Positions 36,572 through 45,886 of a stretch of 64,000 bases of DNA are shown here, piece by piece (position 1 is the stretch's first letter; each line of letters opens with the position of its first letter). Below the pieces are notes generated by a model that was given only the letters and a program-made list of their open reading frames with translations, ran no database searches and was not told the DNA's origin. The stretch comes from Burkholderia sp. WP9 (GTDB lineage Bacteria > Pseudomonadota > Gammaproteobacteria > Burkholderiales > Burkholderiaceae). The stretch covers positions 4,650,001 through 4,714,000 of the forward strand of contig NZ_FNTG01000001.1 of assembly GCF_900104795.1 (NCBI RefSeq), given 5' to 3'. Both the position numbers and the translations under genes were made by a program.

Positions 36572-37921
36572 TCAGGCGCGGCTCGGCGAAACCGCCGCCG
36601 CATGCTGCACCTTGACGCGCGGCATCATCAACGTGACCAGCCCGCCGACGATCAGCGCCCCCGCGATCAGCACGAGCCCGAACGTCACGCTGTGCGTCGC
36701 GTCCTTGACGATGCCGAGCACATACGGGCTCACATAGCCGGCGAGGTTCGCGATCGAGTTGATCACGGCAATGCCGGCGACGGCGGCCGTGCCTTGCAGG
36801 AACGTCGTCGACATCGACCAGAAAATGCCGAAGCCCGCGAGGATGCCGATATACGCGATCGACAAACCCGTCACGGCAAGCGGAATCGAGTTGGTCACCG
36901 AGGCGCTGCCGAGCAGCCCCGCCGCGCCGATGAAGCAGCACACCGCGTAGTGCCAGCGCCGCTCGCCCGTGATGTCCGAGGAGCGCCCGATCAGGATCAT
37001 GCCGATGCCCGCCGCCAGATACGGAATCGCGGTCACAAAACCGTTGGTGACGAGGTTCGTCACGCCGAGATCCTTGACGATCTGCGGCAGCCAGAACGAG
37101 AAGCCCGCATTGCCGGTGACGAGGCAGAAATAGATCAGCGTGAGCAGCCAGAAACGGCCCGAGCGCAACGCGACCGCCAGGCTGTGTTGCGCGCCGGCCG
37201 CCGCGGCCGCGCTGTTTTCCCGCGCCAGACGGCCGAGAATCACGCGCTTTTCGTCGTCGCTGAGCCACGCTGCTTCGGCGGGCGTGTTGCGCAGCACGGC
37301 GAGCGCCCAGAAGCCGGCGAGAATCGACGGAATGCCTTCGATCAGGAACATCCACTGCCAGCCGCGCAAACCGTGCGCTTCATGCAGCGCCGACATCAGA
37401 AAACCCGACAACGGCGCGCCGATAATGCCTGCCACCGGAATCGCCGCCATGAACACGGCGACCATGCGGGCGCGCCGGTCGGACGGAAACCAGAAAGTCA
37501 GGTAGAGCACCACGCCCGGCACCAGACCAGCTTCGGCGACGCCGAGGAAAAAGCGCAGCACGTAGAACATCGTTTCCGAGTGCACGAACATCATCAGACA
37601 CGACAGCAGACCCCACAGCATCGTGATGCGGGCGATCGTGGCGCGCGCGCCGAACTTCTTCAGCAGCAGATTGCTCGGCACCTCGAACACGAAGTAGCCG
37701 AAGAAAAAGATCCCCGCGCCGAGTCCGTACGCCGCGTTCGACAGGCCGAGGTCGCCGGTGAACTGCAGCTTCGCGTAACCGATGTTGACGCGGTCCAGAT
37801 ACGACAGCACGTAGACGAGAAACAGGAACGGCATGATGCGCCACGTGATCTTGCGCAGGGCGGCGGCTTCGAGCCACGCGTCGGAAGACGCGTCGGCGGC
37901 GGATAGCGAAGGGGAGCTCAT
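36572..37921 (-). CDS. MFS transporter, anion:cation symporter type
   Basis: A 449-residue MFS protein with 12 predicted helices and the ACS-family signature early on (RIMPFLFLVYVLSYLDRVNIGYAKL), followed by FEVPSNLLLKKFGAR. Members import organic acids such as tartrate, glucarate or phthalate with protons. It begins 7 bases after the DUF2848 stop, so the two are cotranscribed. The substrate is presumably what the amidase or DUF2848 protein handles. Confidence 0.93.
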   Translation of the reverse strand: MSSPSLSAADASSDAWLEAAALRKITWRIMPFLFLVYVLSYLDRVNIGYAKLQFTGDLGLSNAAYGLGAGIFFFGYFVFEVPSNLLLKKFGARATIARITMLWGLLSCLMMFVHSETMFYVLRFFLGVAEAGLVPGVVLYLTFWFPSDRRARMVAVFMAAIPVAGIIGAPLSGFLMSALHEAHGLRGWQWMFLIEGIPSILAGFWALAVLRNTPAEAAWLSDDEKRVILGRLARENSAAAAAGAQHSLAVALRSGRFWLLTLIYFCLVTGNAGFSFWLPQIVKDLGVTNLVTNGFVTAIPYLAAGIGMILIGRSSDITGERRWHYAVCCFIGAAGLLGSASVTNSIPLAVTGLSIAYIGILAGFGIFWSMSTTFLQGTAAVAGIAVINSIANLAGYVSPYVLGIVKDATHSVTFGLVLIAGALIVGGLVTLMMPRVKVQHAAAVSPSRA

Positions 37922-37928
37922 GGGTGCC

Positions 37929-38615
37929 TCATTCGACGATAGGGAGCGCGCGCACGCGATAGGCGTGGCGCAGCGTGCGGTTCAGAACGGGATCGTGCAA
38001 TTCGAGTTCGAGCGCGTCGCCGTCGGCCATGCCGACGATGCCGCCCTGTACCGCCAGCGTGCCGCAGAACATCGCCGCGCCGGGCGCGAGTGGCGCGCGC
38101 GTGAGCAGATCGGCGGCCGGCAGCAGCGATGACACGCTGCCTTTCTGATAGACGCGCCGCTCGCCGTTGGTCACGGCATAAGCACGCAATTCCAGTTGAT
38201 CCCAGTGGGCGGATACATCGTCGAAACGCCAGGCGTCGCGCGCGACCGGTTTCGGGCAAACCTGTTTGGAGACGGTGACGCCGTAGGCCTCGACTTCGCG
38301 GTCGGTGTGGTCCGAACCGACGGTGACGAGCACGCCCGTCTTCGCATGCACCAGCACGCATTCGGCTTCGCCGCTCGACTTCATGCCGACCACGTCGATC
38401 TGCTCGGCCTGCGTCAGCAGTTCGGCGCCGAGGCGATAGAAGCACGGTGTGGTGGAGGGCCGCTTCACGCCGAGTTCGGCCAGTTCGGCAATGTGATGCT
38501 CGATCGCGGCCTGATCGCGCCCGGCCCAGCCGGCGATGGTTAGACGATTGACCTCGGCGGACTCCGCGCGGCTGTCGCCAGCACGTTCTGCCACGTTGAA
38601 AGACACCTGCTGCAT
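37929..38615 (-). CDS. DUF2848 family protein
   Basis: A 228-residue soluble protein matching DUF2848. It opens with an LTIAGWAGRDQAAIEHHIAEL block, then PCFYRLG, SGEAECVLV, GSDHTDREVEAYGV and GAAMFCGTL. The SDHTDRE acidic/His cluster looks like a metal or active site. No reaction is established for the family as far as I know. It is first in an operon with the MFS transporter, followed by the GntR regulator and amidase. A short perfect palindrome lies just upstream of its start. Confidence 0.85.
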   Translation of the reverse strand: MQQVSFNVAERAGDSRAESAEVNRLTIAGWAGRDQAAIEHHIAELAELGVKRPSTTPCFYRLGAELLTQAEQIDVVGMKSSGEAECVLVHAKTGVLVTVGSDHTDREVEAYGVTVSKQVCPKPVARDAWRFDDVSAHWDQLELRAYAVTNGERRVYQKGSVSSLLPAADLLTRAPLAPGAAMFCGTLAVQGGIVGMADGDALELELHDPVLNRTLRHAYRVRALPIVE

Positions 38616-38651
38616 GACTCGACTCCACTGAAAATATGCGTCAAATATTAT

Positions 38652-38665
38652 TGTGATATTTCACA
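38652..38665. promoter_or_regulatory. Palindrome TGTGA-N4-TCACA, candidate GntR operator
   Basis: A perfect inverted repeat TGTGA (38652-38656) TATT TCACA (38661-38665) in an AT-rich patch 37-50 bases upstream of the DUF2848 start codon. The size and AT-rich centre suit a FadR-type GntR dimer. A CRP site would need a six-base spacer. The assignment to the nearby GntR regulator is inferred. Confidence 0.5.
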
Positions 38666-38844
38666 GGAGTCCAGCGTGTCAAAAACATTCCGCAGCGCGC
38701 GTCGGCGAGGTGCCGACACGATGCCGCTGCTGCGGGCGTCCCGTCGGCAATCCAGCGCCGTTTGGCCGTTCGGGCGATTCGGCGCCTCGCGTTCCTTTGT
38801 TACACTGCGCCTTTGCAACTTTACTTTTTGTAAGGAACGCGCTC

Positions 38845-40602
38845 ATGCATCATGGCATCGGCTTCATTCAGGACCTGGCGGTCGTGATGGCGCTCGCCGG
38901 CGTCGTCACCGTGCTGTTCCATCGCCTGAAACAGCCGGTGGTGCTGGGCTACATTGCCGCCGGCGTGATCATTGGGCCGTACACGCCGCCGTTCCAGCTG
39001 ATCCACGACGAGCAGACCATCCAGACGCTCGGCGAACTCGGCGTGGTGTTCCTGATGTTTTCGCTCGGCCTCGAGTTCAGTCTGCGCAAGCTCTTCAAGG
39101 TCGGCGCCACTGCAATCGTCGCGGCGCTCTCCGAGATCGTGCTGATGTTGTGGCTCGGTTACGAAATCGGCAGCGCGTTCGGCTGGAGTTCGATGGATTC
39201 GCTGTTCCTCGGCGCGATCCTCGCCATCTCGTCGACCACGATCATCGTCAAGGCGCTCTCCGAACTGGGCCTGAAGCGCGAGAGCTTCGCGCAACTGGTG
39301 TTCGGCATTCTGATCGTCGAAGACATTCTCGCCATCGCGATGCTGGTCCTGCTCTCGGGCATTGCGCAGACCGGGCAGTTAAGCGCGGGCGTCGCCGTGG
39401 TTACGCTCGGCAAGCTGCTGCTGTTCATGACGGTGTCGCTGGTGGTCGGCATTCTGGTGGTGCCGCGCGCCCTGAACTACGTGGCGCGCGCGAAGAGCGA
39501 CGAGATGCTGCTCGTCTCCGTGCTCGGCTTCTGCTTCGGCTTCTGTCTGCTGGTCGTGAAGCTCGACTACAGCATCGCGCTCGGCGCGTTCCTGATCGGC
39601 GCGATCATGGCCGAATCGCGCCATCTGCATCGGATCGAGCATCTGATCGCGCCGCTGCGCGACGCCTTTTCGGCGATCTTCTTCGTGACGATCGGTTTGA
39701 TGCTGAACCCGGCCGTGCTGGTCGACTACGCATGGCCGATCGCGGTGATCACGCTGGCGGTGATCGTCGGCAAGATCGTGTCGTGCGGGCTCGGCACCTT
39801 TCTCGCAGGCAAGGACGGGCGCACGGCGATGCGGGTCGGCATGACCGTCTCGCAGATCGGCGAGTTCTCGTTCATCATCGCGTCGCTCGGTTTGACGCTG
39901 AAGGTGACGAGCGCGTTTCTGTATCCGATCGCGGTGGCGGTGTCCGCGTTGACCACGCTGTTTACGCCATACCTGATCCGCGCGGCCGACCCGCTGACCC
40001 AGCGCCTCGGTCACGCCATGCCGCGCACGCTCGCGAACGTGTTCGGCATGTACGGGCAATGGCTCGGCAGCCTGAGCACGACGAGCGGCGAGCCGACGCT
40101 GTTCAGCATGACGCGGCGGATCATTCTGCAGATCGCCGTCAATCTGGCGCTCGTCGCCGCGATTTTTCTGGGCGTGTCGTATAGCGCGCCTTATACCAGT
40201 TCGCTGCTCGCGCACTGGCTCAGTTCCGAACCGATGCAGCGCGTCGTGCTATGGAGCGCCGCACTGGTCGTGTCGATGCCGTTCCTGGTCGCCGTGTATC
40301 GCAAGACCAAGTCGCTGGCCTTGCTACTCGCCGAGGTCAGCGTGCAACCGGCTACAGCGGGGCGCTTCACGAGCGCGATCCGTTACGCGATCTCCGATCT
40401 GGTGCCGGTGGTCTCGATGGTCGGCGTGTTTCTGCTGGTCGCGGCGCTTTCAGGCGGCATTTTGCCGCCGACAGGCCTGCTTGCCGCGGTGCTCATCTGC
40501 GCCGCGTTGCTGCTCGCGCTGCTGTGGCGCTGGTGCGTGAAGATCCACGCGGCGATGCAAATCGCCTTGCGCGAGACTTTCAACGAACAGCCGGATCCTT
40601 AA
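38845..40602 (+). CDS. CPA2-family cation:proton antiporter (KefB/YbaL-like)
   Basis: A 585-residue membrane protein. Residues 5-385 form a Na+/H+ exchanger domain with the CPA2 pattern (KQPVVLGYIAAGVIIGP, FSLGLEFSLRKL, ILIVEDILAIAMLVL with the conserved Glu-Asp pair, TVSQIGEFSFIIA). The C-terminal 150 residues add about three more helices instead of the TrkA-N nucleotide-binding domain of KefB/KefC. The start MHHGIGFIQDLAVV at 38845 follows AAGGA; the frame is open well upstream. The exported ion (K+ or Na+) cannot be told. Confidence 0.92.
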   Translation: MHHGIGFIQDLAVVMALAGVVTVLFHRLKQPVVLGYIAAGVIIGPYTPPFQLIHDEQTIQTLGELGVVFLMFSLGLEFSLRKLFKVGATAIVAALSEIVLMLWLGYEIGSAFGWSSMDSLFLGAILAISSTTIIVKALSELGLKRESFAQLVFGILIVEDILAIAMLVLLSGIAQTGQLSAGVAVVTLGKLLLFMTVSLVVGILVVPRALNYVARAKSDEMLLVSVLGFCFGFCLLVVKLDYSIALGAFLIGAIMAESRHLHRIEHLIAPLRDAFSAIFFVTIGLMLNPAVLVDYAWPIAVITLAVIVGKIVSCGLGTFLAGKDGRTAMRVGMTVSQIGEFSFIIASLGLTLKVTSAFLYPIAVAVSALTTLFTPYLIRAADPLTQRLGHAMPRTLANVFGMYGQWLGSLSTTSGEPTLFSMTRRIILQIAVNLALVAAIFLGVSYSAPYTSSLLAHWLSSEPMQRVVLWSAALVVSMPFLVAVYRKTKSLALLLAEVSVQPATAGRFTSAIRYAISDLVPVVSMVGVFLLVAALSGGILPPTGLLAAVLICAALLLALLWRWCVKIHAAMQIALRETFNEQPDP

Positions 40603-40758
40603 AAGTCAGACAGACTTTCGCCGCGGCCCTTTAACGGGAATCGTTGCGGCGCGTCGCAACAATGTGAGCAATTGTGTGCGGGTTTGCGGGGCTTGCTTCG
40701 CTAGCGGATAATCAGGGCATATTCATTCGTTCGCGTGGAAGGCGCCTGTCTGACTGTC

Positions 40759-42249
40759 ATGAGCGAAAACAAACCTGAAAACGCCGGCAAGCCCGGCGAT
40801 CTGACGCGGCCTTCGGCGTCGCCAGCGCCGTCCGGCACGCCGACAACTGGCTTGACGCCGGAAGAACCGGCGGCCTCGCTGCCTCTCTCGCACGAAGATG
40901 CCATCCAGTCTCCGATCAAGGACGCAGTGACGTCGCCGACCCATGCCGGCACCGCGTCTGCTACCACGCCGGCGGCGGAGCAGGCAGCCGTGCGATCGTC
41001 GACCGACGATCCCGACAGCGCGTCGGCCGTCACGCCTACTGATCCGCACGCGGCGCGGCAACGCGACGCAGCCGAAGCACGCAGTTCGGCCGCCGCATCC
41101 ACCGCGCAGCAGGAAGCCGAGGTTCATGAAAAGGAAGCCCGGCGCGCCGGAACATTCGCCGCGAAACCTGCTCCGAAACCCGCGCCGACCTTCGCGAGCA
41201 GCGAAGCTGTCGACGGCGAGCTGATTACCTCGGTGGAAGACGCCACCGTTATCGAAGAGGTCCCGCGCCCCGCCGAGCAGAAGGCCGGCTCGCCGCCGCC
41301 CGGTTTCGGCGCGGCGCCTGACTTCACCGCGTCCAATCCACCGCCGCCCAATGCATTGCCGCCGTCGCCGCCGCGCTATCTGAAGCACAACGATTCGGCG
41401 TGGACCGTGTTCGGGCGCATCGTCGCGGCGCGCGCGCGGCAATTGTTCGATCGCGCGGGCCAACGGATCACGCAGCGCACGCTGCGCATCGGCGTGTCGG
41501 CGCGCATCTTCCATCCGGAGCCGGGTGCGAAGGGATTGCGCGGAAAAACCTTGCAGTATCTCGAGGAATCGATTGCGCATTGGGTCATGTCGCGCGACGT
41601 GCTGGTGTTCATGATTCCGACGGTCGGTCATCAAGGCATGCTGCATCCGAGCAATATCCGTTTGCGTGATTACGCGAAGCATCTCGACGGCCTGCTGTTG
41701 CAAGGCGGCGCCGACGTCTCGCCGCAGTCTTACGCGGAACAGGCAATCAGCCACGAGTGGCCTGGCGACCGCGTGCGCGACATGTACGAACTCGAACTGC
41801 TGCACGAGTTCATCGAGTCGGGCAAGCCGGTGCTCGGCGTGTGCCGGGGCTGTCAACTGATCAACGTGGCGTTTGGCGGCACCTTGTATCAGGACATCGC
41901 CACCGATGTGCCGACCGCCGGCGCCCACGTCAACGAGGACTACGATCAGCATCGGCACGGAATTCACTTCCCCGACGGCTCGACGCTCGCGAATATGTTT
42001 CCTGGCCAACGCGATGCGATCGTCAACTCGATTCACCATCAGGCGGTGAAGACACTCGGCCGCGATCTCAATATCGAAGCCGTGTCGGCGTCGGACGGCA
42101 TCATCGAGGCCGTGCGCTACCGGCGTGCGCCGTTCGTGATGGGCGTGCAATGGCATCCGGAGTTTCATCGTGCGGGCGGCGCGGAGTTGCTCGACTGCAC
42201 GCCGTTGCTCGATACCTTCCTGCGAGTGGCGCGCGAAACGCGTTTTTAA
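40759..42249 (+). CDS. PuuD-like class I glutamine amidotransferase/gamma-glutamyl hydrolase with long N-terminal extension
   Basis: A 496-residue protein. From about residue 243 (LRIGVSARI) it is a peptidase C26/PuuD-type domain: LLLQGGADVSPQSY, the nucleophile GVCRGCQLIN (Cys362), HHQAVKTLG and the catalytic His in GVQWHPEF. Such enzymes cleave gamma-glutamyl-GABA or similar amides. The first 240 residues are Pro/Ala/Ser/Thr-rich, lack secondary structure pattern and are not part of the family, whose members are about 250 residues. ATG 40759 (MSENKPEN) is taken as start; 40735 is possible. Confidence 0.88.
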   Translation: MSENKPENAGKPGDLTRPSASPAPSGTPTTGLTPEEPAASLPLSHEDAIQSPIKDAVTSPTHAGTASATTPAAEQAAVRSSTDDPDSASAVTPTDPHAARQRDAAEARSSAAASTAQQEAEVHEKEARRAGTFAAKPAPKPAPTFASSEAVDGELITSVEDATVIEEVPRPAEQKAGSPPPGFGAAPDFTASNPPPPNALPPSPPRYLKHNDSAWTVFGRIVAARARQLFDRAGQRITQRTLRIGVSARIFHPEPGAKGLRGKTLQYLEESIAHWVMSRDVLVFMIPTVGHQGMLHPSNIRLRDYAKHLDGLLLQGGADVSPQSYAEQAISHEWPGDRVRDMYELELLHEFIESGKPVLGVCRGCQLINVAFGGTLYQDIATDVPTAGAHVNEDYDQHRHGIHFPDGSTLANMFPGQRDAIVNSIHHQAVKTLGRDLNIEAVSASDGIIEAVRYRRAPFVMGVQWHPEFHRAGGAELLDCTPLLDTFLRVARETRF

Positions 42250-42796
42250 GGCGGCTCGCTCCATATCGAGTCCGCGCCTTGGGCGCGCGGTTCAAAGGTT
42301 AAGTTGCAGAGGCTGATTCGTTCGAGGCGCACTACCGTTTTTTTGCGATGGTGCGCCTTGCGAATTTCGTGGTGCCGTTCTCATGGTGCGTCATTGATCG
42401 ACGACTGGCGTGTCGCCTCGCGTTGTGCGTTGGGCGTCGCGTGGTCCGTCGAGATCAACGGCATGTTTTGAATTGCGGGTGTCTCGTTGCCGAGACAGAT
42501 AATCAGGAGTGCGTGTTTCTCATGGCCGGCACTCTATCCTCCTGTTTCGAGTCCGTTCGCTGCTGGATTTGCACCAACCAGGCATAAGTTCAGGCTTGTC
42601 CAAGCGAGGCTGAACCTTCCTTTTTCGGCTTATCCGAATTTGTTTGTTTCGAGATTGCTGAAGCGATTTGGCTAAATTCTTCGGCAGCCATTTATCTCGA
42701 TTTAAAGTCGGTCCGCGCGACATTTGAATGCTTCGTTTACGGGCCAATCCGCGCGATAATCTGCGGCTGATTTGGATTCGCATGGAGCATGCACGT
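42250..42796. other. Long intergenic region, no convincing gene
   Basis: About 550 bases less GC-rich than the genes around it. An inverted repeat AGGCGCAC (42325-42332) / GTGCGCCT (42351-42358) with a run of seven T in its loop could mark the end of the PuuD-like transcript. A short frame at 42348-42587 would give a Cys-rich 79-residue protein without family features and is not accepted. The right part must hold the promoter of the DUF2968 gene. Confidence 0.5.
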
Positions 42797-43513
42797 ATGA
42801 AGTACCCCTTAATTGTACGGCGCGCCATGCTGCTCGCGACTTCGTGTGCGCTGTTGCAGCAGGGCGGTCTCGTACTGGCAGCGCAAGGCGGCGAGGCCGC
42901 GCCGATGGCCGGCACGAGGCCCGCCATTAACACCCTGACGCCGCAGCCCGCGGCCGACGCGCTGCGCAACACGGCGTCAGCCTCACCGGCTGCGGCTAGC
43001 GATGCGCAAGGCAATGTCGCCGAGCTCATGCAGATGATTCACGACGCAAAGCTAAGCGAACTGCGCACCACGTATAACGGCAGTTACGGCGCCAGTCTGT
43101 TTTTCTATCCGCAGGAAATGACGTACTACGTCGCGTTGTTCCAGGACAAACATTTCTGGCGCGTGCTCAAGTCCGAAGACGCCGCGCGCGCGGAAGCGGT
43201 CTATGCGGGCTTCGCCCAGCAGACCACGCAACTCGCCGATGTCGAGATTCGTCGCACGCAGTTGCAGGCGCAGAAGGCGTATATCGAAGACATCATTGCG
43301 TTATCGGAAGATCGCGCCAAGCGTCTGCAAGCCGATCTCGACGTGGCTCGCACGCAGCAAGCCAAGGTCAACGACTATCAGCGTCAGACGCAAGGCGAAG
43401 CGGCCGCGCTGCACGCGGAGAAGGAAAGGGCGCAGGCGCAGTTGCGCCAGGTGCAAGGCGAAGTGATGCAATTGCAGCGCCAAACCGAGATGGGATTGCC
43501 GATTCAGAAGTAG
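42797..43513 (+). CDS. DUF2968 family exported protein
   Basis: A 238-residue predicted periplasmic protein. It has a signal peptide (MKYPLIVRRAMLLATSCALL..., cleavage near LAAQ, residue 30), a linker, then the DUF2968 core starting at VAELMQMIHDAKLSELRTTYNGSYGASLFFY. From about residue 140 it is a long coiled coil (RRTQLQAQKAYIEDI...EKERAQAQLRQVQGEV). Function is unknown; a structural envelope role is likely. ATG 42797 is chosen because it begins the signal peptide; the upstream 23 codons would spoil it. A terminator follows. Confidence 0.88.
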   Translation: MKYPLIVRRAMLLATSCALLQQGGLVLAAQGGEAAPMAGTRPAINTLTPQPAADALRNTASASPAAASDAQGNVAELMQMIHDAKLSELRTTYNGSYGASLFFYPQEMTYYVALFQDKHFWRVLKSEDAARAEAVYAGFAQQTTQLADVEIRRTQLQAQKAYIEDIIALSEDRAKRLQADLDVARTQQAKVNDYQRQTQGEAAALHAEKERAQAQLRQVQGEVMQLQRQTEMGLPIQK

Positions 43514-43530
43514 ACGCATGAACGTAAGTC

Positions 43531-43566
43531 AGCCCGGCCATTCGCGAAATGGCCGGGCTTTTTTGT
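43531..43566 (+). terminator. Intrinsic terminator after the DUF2968 gene
   Basis: AGCCCGGCCATT / AATGGCCGGGCT stem (43531-43542 with 43548-43559), loop CGCGA, followed by a run of T. Confidence 0.92.
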
Positions 43567-43593
43567 TTCAAGCTGCTGCGATTCGTGTCGTGC

Positions 43594-44739
43594 CTATTTC
43601 GCGAATTGGTCGGGAACCTCGGTCACACGCCGCTGCGACAGGCGGGTTATCCACTCCGTTTCACCGGTGCCGGACGCATTGGTCGCTGAGCCGGCGTGCG
43701 GCGGCGCCATCTCGCGCGGATGCGTCGCTGCGGACATGATCACGCCCGCGTATTCGTCGACGCCGAGTCGAGTCGGTGCTGGAGGTGAATAAGCGCCCGC
43801 AGCGGATGGCTTTGGCGGCAAACTTGCCGCCAGCCTTGGGACTGCGATGCGCGGCAGGTTAGCGGCAACTGCTGCCGCGTGTCGCGCTGGGTTGGCGGTG
43901 ACAAACCGTGCGCTGTGCTGGCGGTTTTGTTCCTGCAGTGTGACGACCTTCTCGCGAAGGCGGTTGTGACGAGGTGATCCCGCTTTATCCGCGGAGATAC
44001 GCGCCTGAGCGGAAGGCAGTGCCCGAGTCTGAACCTGGGCCGAAGCCGTTGTAGACACCGTTGCCGCCGAAAGGCTGGACGCGAATGTTGGCTGTACGCG
44101 TGAGCGCTCTGGCGCAGACGCCGCAAGTGCGGCAGGCGCGGCAGGCGCGCGCAACGCACCGGTATCGACCGCGCGACCAGTAACCGTGGCGGGCGTCTGA
44201 AGGTCTGCTGACTGCGAGTCCCGATGACCCGATGCCCTGTCGGCGACAGGAGGGGCCATTTGACGATGCGCCAGATGATCGAACCCGACCCACGCCAGCA
44301 CCGCAGCGCCGCCGATCACGCAGGCGCCGCCCGCTAAAGCGCCCCAATGGTTGCCATACCCACGCGCCCTCGTTCCATACGCGGGCCGGACAATGGACTC
44401 AATGACGGGCGTTGCATCGGCCGCGTGCATGGCTGTCTCGGGCGATGCGTCAAAGCTCGGTGCCTGTGCCGCTATCGCGGCAGACCCAGGCTCATGCGCA
44501 GGTGCGATCACGCGTTGTTCACCCAGCGGCGACCATCGGCAAAGCGAACGAATGGCCTGATCGCTCAGGCAGAACGTGCGCAGCATGGCCGCGTAGAGCG
44601 CCTTGAGTTCAGCCCGCAGACTGTAGCCCGGCGGAAGCAGCGCCCAGTCCCGGCCGAACGGCGCTGGCACATGAACCAGCGGGCGAACGCGCGGTAGCGC
44701 CAGATAGCCTTCGATCGGGGTGAACGGAATGGTGGACAT
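43594..44739 (-). CDS. Hypothetical single-span membrane protein with disordered tail
   Basis: A 381-residue protein I do not recognise. The first 80 residues are compact (PLVHVPAPFGRDWALLPPGYSLRAELKALYAAML...). One membrane helix lies near residues 133-152 (GALAGGACVIGGAAVLAWVG), and the remaining 220 residues are Ala/Ser/Pro/Arg-rich with little order. The start is ATG 44739 with an AGGAAAG ribosome-binding site. It stands alone between a terminator and a 300-base gap (44740-45045) in which I see no gene. It could be an envelope or regulatory anchor protein, but nothing in it shows a function. Confidence 0.65.
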   Translation of the reverse strand: MSTIPFTPIEGYLALPRVRPLVHVPAPFGRDWALLPPGYSLRAELKALYAAMLRTFCLSDQAIRSLCRWSPLGEQRVIAPAHEPGSAAIAAQAPSFDASPETAMHAADATPVIESIVRPAYGTRARGYGNHWGALAGGACVIGGAAVLAWVGFDHLAHRQMAPPVADRASGHRDSQSADLQTPATVTGRAVDTGALRAPAAPAALAASAPERSRVQPTFASSLSAATVSTTASAQVQTRALPSAQARISADKAGSPRHNRLREKVVTLQEQNRQHSARFVTANPARHAAAVAANLPRIAVPRLAASLPPKPSAAGAYSPPAPTRLGVDEYAGVIMSAATHPREMAPPHAGSATNASGTGETEWITRLSQRRVTEVPDQFAK

Positions 44740-45045
44740 CGATCTTTCCTGCGCCTCGTAAGGGGAGCGCCGATCGGCGATCCCGTGGTCTGCGGGGACT
44801 CGGGCCTCGGTGCGATGCGCGTGAACGCCATCCCTACACGGCACGGCGTGCGTCGACGCGAGGCGCCGGCGCCGTGCTCGCGACGAGCAAACGGGGCACA
44901 GGGACGTGTCGCTATGAAGCCATCGGAGTGCGGAGGATGATGCCAGGAAGCAGCCGACCTGGCGATCGGACGGTTCCGAAATGAGGTGCCGGTACGTCCA
45001 TGATCGGGAAAACCTGGGATAACGAACAAGTGCGCCGCAGCGCCT

Positions 45046-45582
45046 CTACCGGTCGAGTCTGCGGTCGAGTCTGTATACGTAGCGCAACGCGGTAATGTCC
45101 ACGCCGCCCATATGATCCGGTTCGGCGCCGGCAAATTGCCAGCCTTGCCGCTCGTAGAAACCGATCGCCGGCGTATTTCCCTGGAGCACGTACAGATAGA
45201 GTTGCGCCTCGCCTTGCGCGCGAGCCCAGTCTTCGGCGGCTCGCATCAGCAGCTTGCCGACTCCGATACCCTGGTAGGCCGGCCGCGCGTGCAGGTTATC
45301 GAGCAGCACGCCCCAACTGGACTCCGGTTGACGTTCAACGCACACAAACCCGGCCGCCTCGCCCGCGAGTTCGGCGATCAGCACGATGCGCCGTTCGCCG
45401 CCGGGCGCGCTGAGACGAGCCTCCCAGTACGCGGCGCGCTCCTGCGTGACTTCGCCGTCGAGAAAGGCTTCGGGCAGCAGGCCGCGATAAGTGGCCTGCC
45501 AACTGCTGCTGTGGATCGAAGCAATGAGCGCGGCATCCGCGAGCGTCGCGGGGCGCAGTGAAAGAGCGGGGGTGGTTCGCAT
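45046..45582 (-). CDS. GNAT-family N-acetyltransferase
   Basis: A 178-residue acetyltransferase. The acetyl-CoA motif A reads LHARPAYQGIGVGKLLMRAAEDWA (residues about 96-119), motif B is LYVLQGNTPAIGFYERQGW, and motif D (GEAAGFVCVER) precedes them. Members acetylate small molecules or protein N-termini; the substrate is not predictable. It is divergent from the MFS citrate-type symporter across an intergenic region with nested inverted repeats. Confidence 0.9.
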   Translation of the reverse strand: MRTTPALSLRPATLADAALIASIHSSSWQATYRGLLPEAFLDGEVTQERAAYWEARLSAPGGERRIVLIAELAGEAAGFVCVERQPESSWGVLLDNLHARPAYQGIGVGKLLMRAAEDWARAQGEAQLYLYVLQGNTPAIGFYERQGWQFAGAEPDHMGGVDITALRYVYRLDRRLDR

Positions 45583-45615
45583 CGGTAGTGCTCAACGGAA
45601 ATGCCTGACTGCAAA

Positions 45616-45694
45616 AATGTTACCGCGACCACAGGTGACACCATGTGTAATGAAACTGTATGCATTACGCGACAGCTTTATCAACGGTAACATT
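45616..45694. promoter_or_regulatory. Nested inverted repeats in the GNAT/MFS intergenic region
   Basis: A perfect outer pair AATGTTACCG (45616-45625) / CGGTAACATT (45685-45694) encloses an inner pair GTAATG (45647-45652) / CATTAC (45663-45668). It lies in the AT-rich divergent promoter region between the GNAT gene and the symporter gene. The symmetry suggests binding of a dimeric regulator at two spaced half-sites, possibly with looping; no regulator gene is adjacent. Confidence 0.45.
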
Positions 45695-45886
45695 ACGTGG
45701 AGCGAGCGCTGCATGATTCACAACGTTTACCCGGATACCATGGGAATGCGTTCCGCATGAAAATTCAGCGCCCCCGGCGCGTTCTTTCTATCCGTGCGCG
45801 GCATCCGCTTGCCGAGCGCAGTGGATCGTTTCAACTGCCTGGCCGCCACTGTCTCTTTCGTGGCAGCAGGCTCATCAGAGAATGTC

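Noticed and set aside
38652..38665. CRP binding site
   Set aside because: The half-sites match TGTGA/TCACA but the spacer is four bases instead of six.
42348..42587. 79-residue frame in the gap after the PuuD-like gene
   Set aside because: No ribosome-binding site, odd composition, and it begins inside a possible terminator.
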